DNA of 39,565 nt, from assembly GCA_035461385.1 (NCBI GenBank), contig DATHVI010000065.1, positions 1-39,565 on the forward strand, given 5' to 3'. This DNA comes from DATHVI01 sp035461385 (lineage in GTDB: Bacteria; Actinomycetota; Thermoleophilia; Solirubrobacterales; 70-9). Under the pieces are notes generated by a model. The model did no database searches and was not told where the DNA came from. It worked only from the letters and a program-made list of their open reading frames with translations. The translations under genes and the position numbers were made by a program. Shown in pieces: positions 8,453 through 15,333 of the stretch (position 1 is the stretch's first letter; every line of letters begins with the position of its first letter).

Positions 8453-8782
8453 TCAGACCAGCGCCGGCTCGAGCTCGGCTTCGAGTCGCTTCCTCGGCAG
8501 CGCTCCGATCACCCGCTTCGCCTCGGCGCCGTTCCGGAACAGGATCATCGTCGGGATCGAGAGGACCTGGTATCGGGCGGCGGTCTGCTGGTTCTCGTCG
8601 ACGTTGAGGCTGACGATCCGAAGCTCGGTGCCGCGCTCGGACGAGATCTCCTCGAGGATCGGGTGGACGACACGACACGGACCGCACCACGGCGCCCAGA
8701 AGTCGACGAGCACGGGCTTGTCGGACTCGAGCACCTCGCTCTGGAAGCTGGCGTCGGTCACGTCGGGAAGCTTGCCGGTCAC
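8453..8782 (-). CDS. trxA: Thioredoxin
   Basis: 109 residues from a GTG at 8782, with GAGGAG about 9 bases upstream. VDFWAPWCGPCRVVHPILEE (about 25-44) contains the WCGPC redox site. IVSLNVDENQQTAARYQVLSIPTMILF includes the conserved cis-Pro (SIPT). It reduces disulfides in cytoplasmic proteins. This is a stand-alone gene without trxB nearby. Upstream, TATAGT lies in an AT-rich patch (8883-8907) and could be its -10 element, giving a leader of about 100 nt. Confidence 0.93.
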   Translation of the reverse strand: MTGKLPDVTDASFQSEVLESDKPVLVDFWAPWCGPCRVVHPILEEISSERGTELRIVSLNVDENQQTAARYQVLSIPTMILFRNGAEAKRVIGALPRKRLEAELEPALV

Positions 8783-8907
8783 GCTGTTCTCCTCGGTTCG
8801 GTCTTCGTCGTCTCTACCAGGTGTACCCGCGGGATACTCCTTCTACCCGATCGGGGGCTGATCCCGTCGGGCCCGGCGGATCGCTACTTACTATACAAAA
8901 TGAAGTA
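8783..8907 (-). promoter_or_regulatory. Probable thioredoxin promoter and leader
   Basis: The gap between ppm and trxA contains an unusually AT-rich stretch. On the minus strand it reads TATAGT (8895-8890) as a candidate -10. No good -35 was found at 16-18 bp. Confidence 0.4.
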
Positions 8908-9636
8908 TCAGCGTCGGCGACGACCGGCGTCGAGGCGCATTCCCGGCACGCGCAGCGCCGCCTCGGCGACGATCCGCCCGCTCATCTTCGATTCCCCGGC
9001 CCGCCGATCCGCGAACCGGATCGGCACCTCGACGACGCGGAAGCCCGCGCGGATCGCGCGGTAGGTCGTCTCGACCTGGAACGCGTAGCCGAGCGACGAG
9101 ATCGACTCGAGGTCGATCGCCTCGAGCACCGGACGGCGAAAGACCTTGAAGCCGCCGGTCAGGTCGCGGACCCCGACCCCGAGGACCGCGCGGGCGTAGG
9201 TGCTGCCGCCGCGGCTGATCGCGCGCCGCAGCGCGCCCCAGTGCTCGACCCCGCCGCCGGTCACGTAGCGAGAGCCGAGCACGAGGTCGGCGTTCGCGGC
9301 GGCGGCGATCAGCCGCGGCAGGTCGGCGGGATCGTGTGAGAGGTCCGCGTCGATCTGCGCGACGAGGTCGGGGGCGGCCTCGAGCGCGGCGCGGAAGCCG
9401 GCGACATAGGCGGGACCGATGCCCTCCTTGCGCGGCCGGTGAAGGACGTCGACGGCGGGCTGATCGGCGGCGATCCGCTCGGCCAGCCGCCCGGTCCCGT
9501 CGGGCGAGTCGTCATCGACGATAAGCACCCTTGCGCCCGACGGAAGGTGCGCGAGCGCCGCGCGGACGAGCGGCTCGAGGTTCTCGGCCTCGTTGTAGGT
9601 CGGGACGACGAGCCACACGCTCGGGTTCGGTTCCAC
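8908..9636 (-). CDS. Polyprenol-phosphate mannosyltransferase (DPM1-like, GT2)
   Basis: 242 residues from a GTG at 9636. WLVVPTYNEAENLEPLV opens the GT-A fold; VLIVDDDSPDGTG, QIDADLSHDPADLP (DxD-type metal site) and GSRYVTGGG...DLTGGFKVFRR are signatures of dolichol/polyprenol-phosphate mannose synthases. It transfers mannose from GDP-mannose to polyprenyl phosphate, supplying donor for cell-envelope glycans or protein mannosylation. No membrane segment follows, so this is the catalytic domain alone; in mycobacteria it is part of Ppm1. It starts 27 bp from the divergent polX gene, with a TAGATT -10 six bases upstream and no ribosome-binding site. Confidence 0.88.
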   Translation of the reverse strand: MEPNPSVWLVVPTYNEAENLEPLVRAALAHLPSGARVLIVDDDSPDGTGRLAERIAADQPAVDVLHRPRKEGIGPAYVAGFRAALEAAPDLVAQIDADLSHDPADLPRLIAAAANADLVLGSRYVTGGGVEHWGALRRAISRGGSTYARAVLGVGVRDLTGGFKVFRRPVLEAIDLESISSLGYAFQVETTYRAIRAGFRVVEVPIRFADRRAGESKMSGRIVAEAALRVPGMRLDAGRRRR

Positions 9637-9663
9637 GCCGCCAATCTAGAGTCCAGGCCGACG
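9637..9663. promoter_or_regulatory. Overlapping divergent -10 elements for ppm and polX
   Basis: The core AATCTAGAGT (9643-9652) reads TAGATT on the minus strand (9648-9643, six bases from the ppm GTG) and TAGAGT on the plus strand (9647-9652, 11 bases from the polX ATG). Both would give leaderless or nearly leaderless transcripts. Confidence 0.5.
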
Positions 9664-11406
9664 ATGCGAAACGCGGAGATAGCCGAGGCGATGGAGGAGC
9701 TGGCGACGCTGTACGAGCTCGACGGCGCGATCCAGTACCGGGTGATCGCCTACCGCGAGGCCGCCCGCGTGATCCGGCAGAGCCCGGCCTCGGTCGCCGA
9801 GCTCGCGCTCGCGGGCCGCGCAACCGAGCTTCCCGGGATCGGGAAGACGCTCGAGGAGAAGATCCGCGTCCTCGTCGAGACCGGCGAGATCCCGTCGGCG
9901 GCGAAGCTGAAGGCGAAGCTGCCGGAGTCGCTGATCGACGTGACTCGTGTACCCGGGCTCGGGGCGAAGACGGCGCGCCGCCTCTACAACGAGCTCGGGG
10001 TGGCGACGCTCGACAACCTCCGCGAGGCGGCGGAGGCACAGCGGATCCGCACCGTCAAGGGCCTCGGGCCGAAGGCGGAGGAGAACGTGCTCGCCGCGCT
10101 CGATCGCCTCGGCGACGAGGGGTCGCGCGAGCGCCTGCTGCTCTCAGACGTGCTGCCGATCGCCGAGGAGCTCGCGGCGGCGCTTCGGGATCATCCGGCG
10201 AGCGACGCCGTCGAGATCGCCGGGTCGGCGCGTCGGATGGCCGAGACGTGCAAGGACGTCGACCTGATCGCAACCGCGACCGAGCCCGCGGCGCTGGCGA
10301 AGGCGCTGGCCGAGCACCCGCTCGCGGCGACCGCGGGCACCCCGGGCGACTCGGGGATCAGGATCCAGACCCACAACGGCGTCATCGTCGAGCTGCGGAT
10401 CGTCGCTCCCGAGGCGTACGGGAACCTGCTCCAGCACTTCACCGGCTCGGCCCAGCACAACGTCCAGCTGCGCGAGCGCGCGGTGGCGATGGGGCTGTCG
10501 GTGTCGGAGCACGGGATCACCGACGTCGAGACGAGCGAGGTCGCGCGCTACGCCACCGAAGCCGAGGTCTACCGCCGGCTCGGCCTCGACTACATCGAGC
10601 CCGAGCTGCGCGAGGCCGCGGGCGAGATCAAGGCCGCGGCCGAGGGGACGCTCCCGGAGCTCGTCGCCGCGGCCGACATCCGCGGCGACCTCCACTGCCA
10701 CACCACGCTCTCCGACGGGCGCAACTCCCTCGAGGAGATGGCCGAGGCGGCGCGGGGGCGCGGCTATGGCTACCTCGCGGTGACCGAGCACTCGGCGAGC
10801 CATGGATTCGGGAACCACGTCACCGCCGAAGCGCTGCGGGGCCGAATCGAGGAGGTGGCGGAGCTCAATGCGCGCTACCGCGGCAAGCGATTCCGCGTCC
10901 TCGCCGGGTCGGAGGTGAACATCGGCACCGACGGCTCGCTCGACTACGACGATCAGCTGCTCGGTGAGCTCGACTGGGTGATCGCCAGCATCCACACGTC
11001 GTTCCGGATGTCCCCGCGGGCGATGACCGAGCGCGCCGTCGCCGCCTGCGAGCACCCGCTCGTCGACTGCATCGGCCATCTCACCGGACGGCTGCTGCTG
11101 CGGCGGGATCCCTACGACATCGACGTCGAGGCGGTGTTCGAGGCCGCCGCCCGCACCAGGACGATGATCGAGATCAACGGCAACCCGAACCGGCGCGACC
11201 TCTCCGAGGGCCACGCCAGGCTCGCTGCCGAGGCGGGGGTGACGATCTGCCTCAACACCGACGCCCACGGCGTCGATACGCTCGCCAACATGCGCTACGC
11301 GCTCGCCACCGCGCGCCGCGCCTGGCTCGGCCCCGACCAGATCGCGAACGCGCGCTCGTGGCGCGAGCTCGCACCGATGCGAAAGCGGGTCCGGGCTGGG
11401 CCGTAG
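9664..11406 (+). CDS. polX: Family X DNA polymerase with PHP exonuclease domain
   Basis: 580 residues from the ATG at 9664, the start matching the family N-terminus (NAEIAEAMEELATLYELDG). Helix-hairpin-helix segments are ELPGIGKTLEEKI and VPGLGAKTARRLYNELG (about 55-110). The palm has the nucleotidyltransferase motif AGSARRMAETCKDVDLI (about 185-200), with the D-x-D carboxylates. The PHP domain begins at RGDLHCHTTLSDGRNS (about 340) and has AVTEHS, GSEVNI, ASIHTS and NTDAHG metal-binding motifs. The protein fills short gaps in base-excision repair, with 3'-5' exonuclease and AP-site activity from PHP. Length fits bacterial PolX (about 570). Divergent from ppm. Confidence 0.95.
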   Translation: MRNAEIAEAMEELATLYELDGAIQYRVIAYREAARVIRQSPASVAELALAGRATELPGIGKTLEEKIRVLVETGEIPSAAKLKAKLPESLIDVTRVPGLGAKTARRLYNELGVATLDNLREAAEAQRIRTVKGLGPKAEENVLAALDRLGDEGSRERLLLSDVLPIAEELAAALRDHPASDAVEIAGSARRMAETCKDVDLIATATEPAALAKALAEHPLAATAGTPGDSGIRIQTHNGVIVELRIVAPEAYGNLLQHFTGSAQHNVQLRERAVAMGLSVSEHGITDVETSEVARYATEAEVYRRLGLDYIEPELREAAGEIKAAAEGTLPELVAAADIRGDLHCHTTLSDGRNSLEEMAEAARGRGYGYLAVTEHSASHGFGNHVTAEALRGRIEEVAELNARYRGKRFRVLAGSEVNIGTDGSLDYDDQLLGELDWVIASIHTSFRMSPRAMTERAVAACEHPLVDCIGHLTGRLLLRRDPYDIDVEAVFEAAARTRTMIEINGNPNRRDLSEGHARLAAEAGVTICLNTDAHGVDTLANMRYALATARRAWLGPDQIANARSWRELAPMRKRVRAGP

Positions 11407-11489
11407 GGGGCTGTCGACGTGGCGGGCCAACGGCGGACCGAATGCTCGACAACGCTCGCGACCGGCTCGCGGGCACCGGCCCGCCTGGA

Positions 11490-11523
11490 ATAGTTCGCTA
11501 GGCTAATTACTGATGCGAACTAT
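11490..11523 (+). promoter_or_regulatory. Inverted repeat over the marR start, probable operator
   Basis: ATAGTTCGC (11490-11498) and GCGAACTAT (11515-11523) form a perfect 9-bp inverted repeat with a 16-bp spacer. An inner imperfect palindrome TAGTTCGC-TAG-GCTAATTA (11491-11509) resembles MarR half-sites. The repeat covers the -10-like TAGGCT (11499-11504) and the ATG at 11513, so binding would block transcription. Autoregulation is inferred. Confidence 0.55.
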
Positions 11524-11986
11524 CGGCACCTCGACGAGCGAGCTCGCGACCCGGCTGCGGCACTCGATCGCCCGCACCGCCCGCCGGCTGCGCCAGGAGG
11601 CGATGGCCGCCGACGGCGGCGCCCCGGGCCCGACGCTGACCGCGGCGCTGGCGACGATCGAAGCGCATGGCCCGCTCACCCCGAGCGAGCTCGCCGAGCG
11701 CGAGCGCGTGCGGCGGCCGACCGCCACTCGGATCGTCGGCCGGCTCGAGGAGGAGGGGCTGATCGAGCGCAGCGCCGATCCCGCCGACGGGCGCTCGTCG
11801 CTGGTTCGGGCCAGCGCCGAGGGGAGGGCTCTGCTCCGCCGCCTGCGGCGGCGCAAGGACGAGTACCTCGCGCTGCGGCTCGCCGAGCTCGACTCTCGAG
11901 AGCTTGCCGCGCTCGAGCGCGCCGCCGACGTGCTCGAGCGGCTCGCCGACCCCGATCGCGAGTCCGACCGCCGCGAGGGCGCGTGA
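11513..11986 (+). CDS. MarR-family transcriptional regulator
   Basis: 157 residues. The winged helix-turn-helix is clear: LTAALATIEAHGPLTPSELAERERV, then RRPTATRIVGRLEEEGLIER (recognition helix) and SADPADGRSSLVRASAEGR (wing, with the DxRS-type conserved Asp-Gly-Arg). It is expected to bind as a dimer and repress its own operon until a small phenolic or lipophilic ligand binds. Its stop overlaps the MFS start as GTGA, so the two are translationally coupled and the exporter is the likely target. No ribosome-binding site precedes the ATG, indicating a leaderless message; the start lies within an inverted repeat that is probably the operator. Confidence 0.92.
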   Translation: MRTIGTSTSELATRLRHSIARTARRLRQEAMAADGGAPGPTLTAALATIEAHGPLTPSELAERERVRRPTATRIVGRLEEEGLIERSADPADGRSSLVRASAEGRALLRRLRRRKDEYLALRLAELDSRELAALERAADVLERLADPDRESDRREGA

Positions 11987-13785
11987 GCAGGGCGCTCCGG
12001 CACACCTTCGCCTCGCTCGAGATCCCCAACTACCGGCGCTACTTCGCCGGGCAGCTCGTCTCGCTGTCGGGGAACTGGATGCAGATCGTCGCCGAGCTGT
12101 GGCTGATCCTCGCGATCACCGGAAGCGGGTTCGCGGTCGGGGTCGCGACCGGGCTCCAGTTCCTGCCGATGCTGCTCTTCGGCCTCTGGGGAGGGGCGCT
12201 CGCCGACCGGCTCTCGAAGCGCCGGCTGCTGATCGCGACCCAGGCGCTGATGGCCCTCCCCGCCCTCGCCCTCTGGTCGCTGACCGCGAGCGGGGCGGTC
12301 GAGCCGTGGATGGTCTACGCGCTCGTCTTCGCTCGCGGTGCGGTCAACGCGATCGACCACCCCGCGCGCCAGAGCTTCGTGATCGAGATGGTCGGGCCGC
12401 GACGGGTCGTCAACGCCGTCGGCCTCAACAGCGTCCTCGTCCACTCGGCTCGGATCCTCGGGCCGGCGGGAGCCGGCCTGGTGATCGTCACCCTCGGCGT
12501 CGCGACCTGCTTCCTCCTCAACGCAGCCTCGTTCCTCGCGATGCTGATCGCCCTGCGGGGGATGGACGCCGGCGAGCTCTCGCCGGCGCCACGTCCCCGG
12601 GACGGGAACGGCGGCGCACGGGCGGCGCTCGAGTACGTCGCGCGGACGCCCGCGCTCGCGATCCCGCTGGCGATGATGGCCCTCGTCGGGACGCTGGGCT
12701 TCAACTTCCAGGTCGTGCTCCCGCTGCTCGCCCGGTTCACGTTCGACGGCGGCCCCGGCGCCTACACGCTGCTCGCGGTTGCGATCGGCGTCGGCTCGGT
12801 CGCGGGGGCGCTCGTCACCGGGGCCCGCGGCCGGGTCGGCCCCGGTCTCCTGATCGCCACCGCGGCCGGCTTCGGAGGCTTCGCCCTGCTCGCCGCCGCC
12901 GCCCCGAGCCTCGGGCTCGCGGCTGCGGCGCTGGTGCCGCTCGGCGCCGTGACCGTCACCTTCGCCGCCGGGATCAACTCGACCCTCCAGCTCTCGGCGA
13001 CGCCGGAGATGCGCGGGCGGGTCCTCGCGCTCTACTCGGTGGTGTTCCTCGGCTCGACCCCGATCGGCGGCCCGGTGTCGGGCTGGCTCTCCGGCGTCGC
13101 CGGCGCCCGCGCGGCGCTCGTGATGGCGGCGATCGCGGCGCTCGCCGCCGCCGCCGGGGCCGCCGTCGTCTACGAGCTCCCGGGCCTCAGCTCAGCCCAC
13201 CGGCGGTGGCGGCGGTGGCTTCGCCACCGGGGGCCGGTCGCGGTAGAGGCCCGGCGTGCGCAGCAGCCGGACCGGCTCGAACGCCGAAGTCGGCTCGACG
13301 TAGAACCGGACGCCGTCGCGATCCTCGACCGCGGTCACCGCCGCCTCGCGGCGGCGCCACGCGAGGGCGACCAGGGCCGCGTAGCCGGCGCCGATCGCGG
13401 CGACCTGCGGCCACAGCCATGCCAGCCCGCCGGCGGCGAGGGCGAACGCGCCGATCGGCCACAGGCGCTGGAACGCGACCCTGCCCGGACTCTCCGGCGG
13501 CAGCGAGGTCGTCGTCCGTGCGGCGGCGAGGACGTTCGCGATCGCGTCGGCCGCGCGCGCCGGCCGGCCGAGCCAGAGGCCGATCGCGGCTGCGATCACC
13601 CCCCAAGCCGCGCCGACGAGGATCACCGTCGCGTCGCCCTCGCGGGTGGCGACGGCCACCGCGACCGCGGCGAGGAACGTCGCCACGGCGGCGACGAGGA
13701 AGACCGTCGCGCGGAGCAGGTCGGCGAACAGCATCAGCCTCGGCCGAGCACTCAGGGCCTCAGCGCCTCGAGCAGGTCGACGTAG
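11983..13785 (+). CDS. MFS exporter (EntS/TetV-like) with anomalous long C-terminal reading frame
   Basis: Starts at a GTG overlapping the marR stop. FASLEIPNYRRYFAGQLVS, QIVAELWLIL, GLWGGALADR (loop 2-3 motif) and twelve hydrophobic segments up to about residue 400 place it in the DUF894/EntS-like drug or siderophore exporters. MarR coupling supports drug efflux. Family homology stops near YELPGLSS (base 13190), yet the frame stays open for nearly 200 more codons, entirely antisense to the membrane-protein gene and into otsB. That tail is hydrophilic, Arg/Glu/Asp-rich and looks like a shadow frame. The normal stop was either lost or shifted: a stop exists one frame over at 13244. I would take about 11983-13200 as the functional protein. 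Confidence 0.8.
   Translation: MSRALRHTFASLEIPNYRRYFAGQLVSLSGNWMQIVAELWLILAITGSGFAVGVATGLQFLPMLLFGLWGGALADRLSKRRLLIATQALMALPALALWSLTASGAVEPWMVYALVFARGAVNAIDHPARQSFVIEMVGPRRVVNAVGLNSVLVHSARILGPAGAGLVIVTLGVATCFLLNAASFLAMLIALRGMDAGELSPAPRPRDGNGGARAALEYVARTPALAIPLAMMALVGTLGFNFQVVLPLLARFTFDGGPGAYTLLAVAIGVGSVAGALVTGARGRVGPGLLIATAAGFGGFALLAAAAPSLGLAAAALVPLGAVTVTFAAGINSTLQLSATPEMRGRVLALYSVVFLGSTPIGGPVSGWLSGVAGARAALVMAAIAALAAAAGAAVVYELPGLSSAHRRWRRWLRHRGPVAVEARRAQQPDRLERRSRLDVEPDAVAILDRGHRRLAAAPREGDQGRVAGADRGDLRPQPCQPAGGEGERADRPQALERDPARTLRRQRGRRPCGGEDVRDRVGRARRPAEPEADRGCDHPPSRADEDHRRVALAGGDGHRDRGEERRHGGDEEDRRAEQVGEQHQPRPSTQGLSASSRST
13192..13734 (-). CDS. Small membrane protein of unknown function
   Basis: 180 residues from the ATG at 13734 (a GAGG lies just upstream); longer in-frame extensions upstream would run into otsB and look non-coding. 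There are two pairs of hydrophobic segments (about 8-30 and 38-58; 95-130), then a basic stretch and YVEPTSAFEPVRLLRTPGLY. The end is Pro-rich (PPPPPP). I recognise no family. It follows otsB by 17 bp on the same strand and is probably co-transcribed. Its whole length lies opposite the odd extension of the MFS frame. A CGGTGGC-TTC-GCCACCG hairpin (13213-13229) near its 3' end could help terminate either transcript. Confidence 0.65.
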   Translation of the reverse strand: MLFADLLRATVFLVAAVATFLAAVAVAVATREGDATVILVGAAWGVIAAAIGLWLGRPARAADAIANVLAAARTTTSLPPESPGRVAFQRLWPIGAFALAAGGLAWLWPQVAAIGAGYAALVALAWRRREAAVTAVEDRDGVRFYVEPTSAFEPVRLLRTPGLYRDRPPVAKPPPPPPVG

Positions 13786-14555
13786 CCTTCCGTCCCGGCG
13801 ACCACGAGGTCGGCGAGGTCGGCGATCTCTGCCGGCCCCTCGTCCGAGGCGACGCCGACGCAGACGGCGTGCTCGAGCCGGCCCGAGGCGCGCAGCTCGC
13901 GAAGGGCGCGGAAGCCGTCGAGGTCGGTGACGTCGTCGCCCCCGAACAGGGCTCTGGCGACGCCGGCGTCCTCGACGAGTCGGGCGACGGCCGAGCCCTT
14001 GTCGATCTCCGCGGGTGGCCGCAGCTCGACCACCTTCCGCCCCCAACGCGCCTCGAGGTCGGCGTCCCCGGCGGCGGCTGCGAGCTCCTCGGCCTCCCGC
14101 TCGGCGGCGTCCTCGTCGAGCGCCCCGCGCCAGTGAAGCGACTGGATCGGCCCCTTGTCCTCGACCCGGAGCCCAAGCGACTCGAGGCGGCGGTGGTCGA
14201 GCCCGGCTACGAACGCGCCCGCCCGGCCGACGGCCGCTTCGACGTCAGGGTGCGCTCGCGGCTCCCGCTCGCCGGGCCCGAGGACCTCGAACCCGTGGTT
14301 TCCGACGTAGGTCAGGCCGTCGAGCCCGACCATCGCCCGGGCCTCCGTGGCCCGCCGGCCGGAGACGCAGCCGACGAGCGCGTAGGCGGCCGCAAGCTCG
14401 CCGAGGGCGTCGCGGGCACGGCCGGGCACCACGGCGTCGCCAGGCAGCGGCGAGATCGGGGCCAGGGTGCCGTCGATGTCGCAGAGCACGGCTGAGCGGC
14501 CGGGGGCCTCGCGCAGGGGCGCGAGCAACTCGGGCGTCGTCGGCGACGAGTGCAT
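13752..14555 (-). CDS. otsB: Trehalose-6-phosphate phosphatase
   Basis: 267 residues. AVLCDIDGTLAPISPLPGDA (about 19-38) is HAD motif I (DxDGTL); VGCVSGRRATEARAMVG is motif II; YVGNHGFEVL, KVVELRPPAEIDKGSAV and FGGDDVTDLDGFRAL (motif IV, GGDDxTD) are typical of OtsB. It removes phosphate from trehalose-6-phosphate to give trehalose, an osmo- and desiccation protectant and cell-wall glycolipid precursor. No otsA lies in the window, so the synthase is elsewhere. The ATG at 14555 has TACTAA six bases upstream on its strand and no ribosome-binding site, suggesting a leaderless message. Confidence 0.92.
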   Translation of the reverse strand: MHSSPTTPELLAPLREAPGRSAVLCDIDGTLAPISPLPGDAVVPGRARDALGELAAAYALVGCVSGRRATEARAMVGLDGLTYVGNHGFEVLGPGEREPRAHPDVEAAVGRAGAFVAGLDHRRLESLGLRVEDKGPIQSLHWRGALDEDAAEREAEELAAAAGDADLEARWGRKVVELRPPAEIDKGSAVARLVEDAGVARALFGGDDVTDLDGFRALRELRASGRLEHAVCVGVASDEGPAEIADLADLVVAGTEGYVDLLEALRP

Positions 14556-14574
14556 CGGCCCTTAGTATCGCCCG
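14556..14574. promoter_or_regulatory. Symmetric divergent -10 core between otsB and the TSUP genes
   Basis: Only 19 bp separate the two start codons. The core CTTAGTATCG reads TAGTAT on the plus strand (14563-14568, six bases from the GTG) and TACTAA on the minus strand (14567-14562, six bases from the otsB ATG). Both are at the right distance for leaderless transcripts. Confidence 0.6.
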
Positions 14575-14937
14575 GTGCCACGCGACAGGCTTCTCAAGCT
14601 CGCCGCGATCGGGACCGCCGCGGGAGCCTTCAGCGGCATGTTCGGCGTCGGCGGCGGGACCGTGATCGTGCCGCTGCTGATCCTCTGGCTCGCCTACGGC
14701 GAGCGGGAGGCGACCGGGACCAGCCTCACGGCGATCGTCGTGATCGCGGTGTTCGCGGTCGCCGGGCACGCGCTCTACGGCAACGTCGACATCGTCAAGG
14801 GCCTGGTCGTCGGAGTGCCGGCGGTGGCCGGCGTGATCGGCGGGGCGGCCCTCCAGCAGCGGCTTCCCGAGCGGCTGATCTCGCTCCTGTTCGCGGGCCT
14901 GCTGGTGCTGATCGCGATCGAGCTGGCGCTGGCGTGA
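14575..14937 (+). CDS. TSUP permease, N-terminal half as a separate gene
   Basis: 120 residues from a GTG. The TSUP (TauE/SafE, DUF81) signature AGAFSGMFGVGGGTVIVPLL appears near residues 16-35, followed by TGTSLTAIVVIAVFAVAGHALYGNVD and two more hydrophobic segments. TSUP proteins move sulfite, sulfoacetate, thiosulfate or other organosulfur anions across the membrane. A usual member has about 250 residues made of two such repeats; this one carries a single repeat of about four helices. Its TGA overlaps the GTG of the next gene (GTGA), so the halves are translated together and probably assemble as one transporter. Confidence 0.85.
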   Translation: MPRDRLLKLAAIGTAAGAFSGMFGVGGGTVIVPLLILWLAYGEREATGTSLTAIVVIAVFAVAGHALYGNVDIVKGLVVGVPAVAGVIGGAALQQRLPERLISLLFAGLLVLIAIELALA

Positions 14938-15329
14938 TCGAGCTCCTCGCCGCCGCCCTCCTCGGCCTCGTCGGAGGCGTGGTCGGCGGGCTGCTCGGCG
15001 TCGGCGGAGGGATCCTGTTCGTACCCGCGCTGGCGATCTTCCTCGACGAGCCGCAGGTCCGCGCCGAGGCGACGTCGCTGCTCGCGATCGTCCCGGTCGC
15101 TGTCGCCGGGACCTGGCGCCAGCGGCGCTACGGCAACGTCCGCATTCGCGACGGCGTCCTCGTCGGCGTGCTCTCGGTGGTCGGCGTCGCGATCGGGGTC
15201 GTGGTCGCGAACGCGGTCTCCGAGCGGGTGCTGGAGGTTGCCTTCGCAGCGCTGCTGCTCGTCATCGCCGCCCAGCTCGCGCGCCGGGCTCTCGCTCGCG
15301 ACGACGACGCCGGCGGCGCGCGGCGGTGA
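14934..15329 (+). CDS. TSUP permease, C-terminal half as a separate gene
   Basis: 131 residues from the overlapping GTG at 14934. It repeats the signature, LVGGVVGGLLGVGGGILFVPAL (residues about 9-30), then ATSLLAIVPVAVAGTWRQRRYGNVR and two further hydrophobic segments, ending in a basic/Asp tail. It is paralogous to the preceding gene (same order of motifs: GxxGVGGG, then T-S-L, then YGNV). The pair equals one normal TSUP carrier cut in the middle. Each half has its own full signature, so it could also be a genuine two-subunit carrier rather than a recent break. Confidence 0.85.
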   Translation: MIELLAAALLGLVGGVVGGLLGVGGGILFVPALAIFLDEPQVRAEATSLLAIVPVAVAGTWRQRRYGNVRIRDGVLVGVLSVVGVAIGVVVANAVSERVLEVAFAALLLVIAAQLARRALARDDDAGGARR

Positions 15330-15333
15330 GCGG

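Noticed and set aside
13187..13230. Repeat-like CGGTGGCGGCGGTGGC at the MFS/membrane-protein junction as another copy of the palindromic element
   Set aside because: Simple GGC/GGT repetition that codes for a Pro-rich C-terminus on the minus strand; no matching ends.
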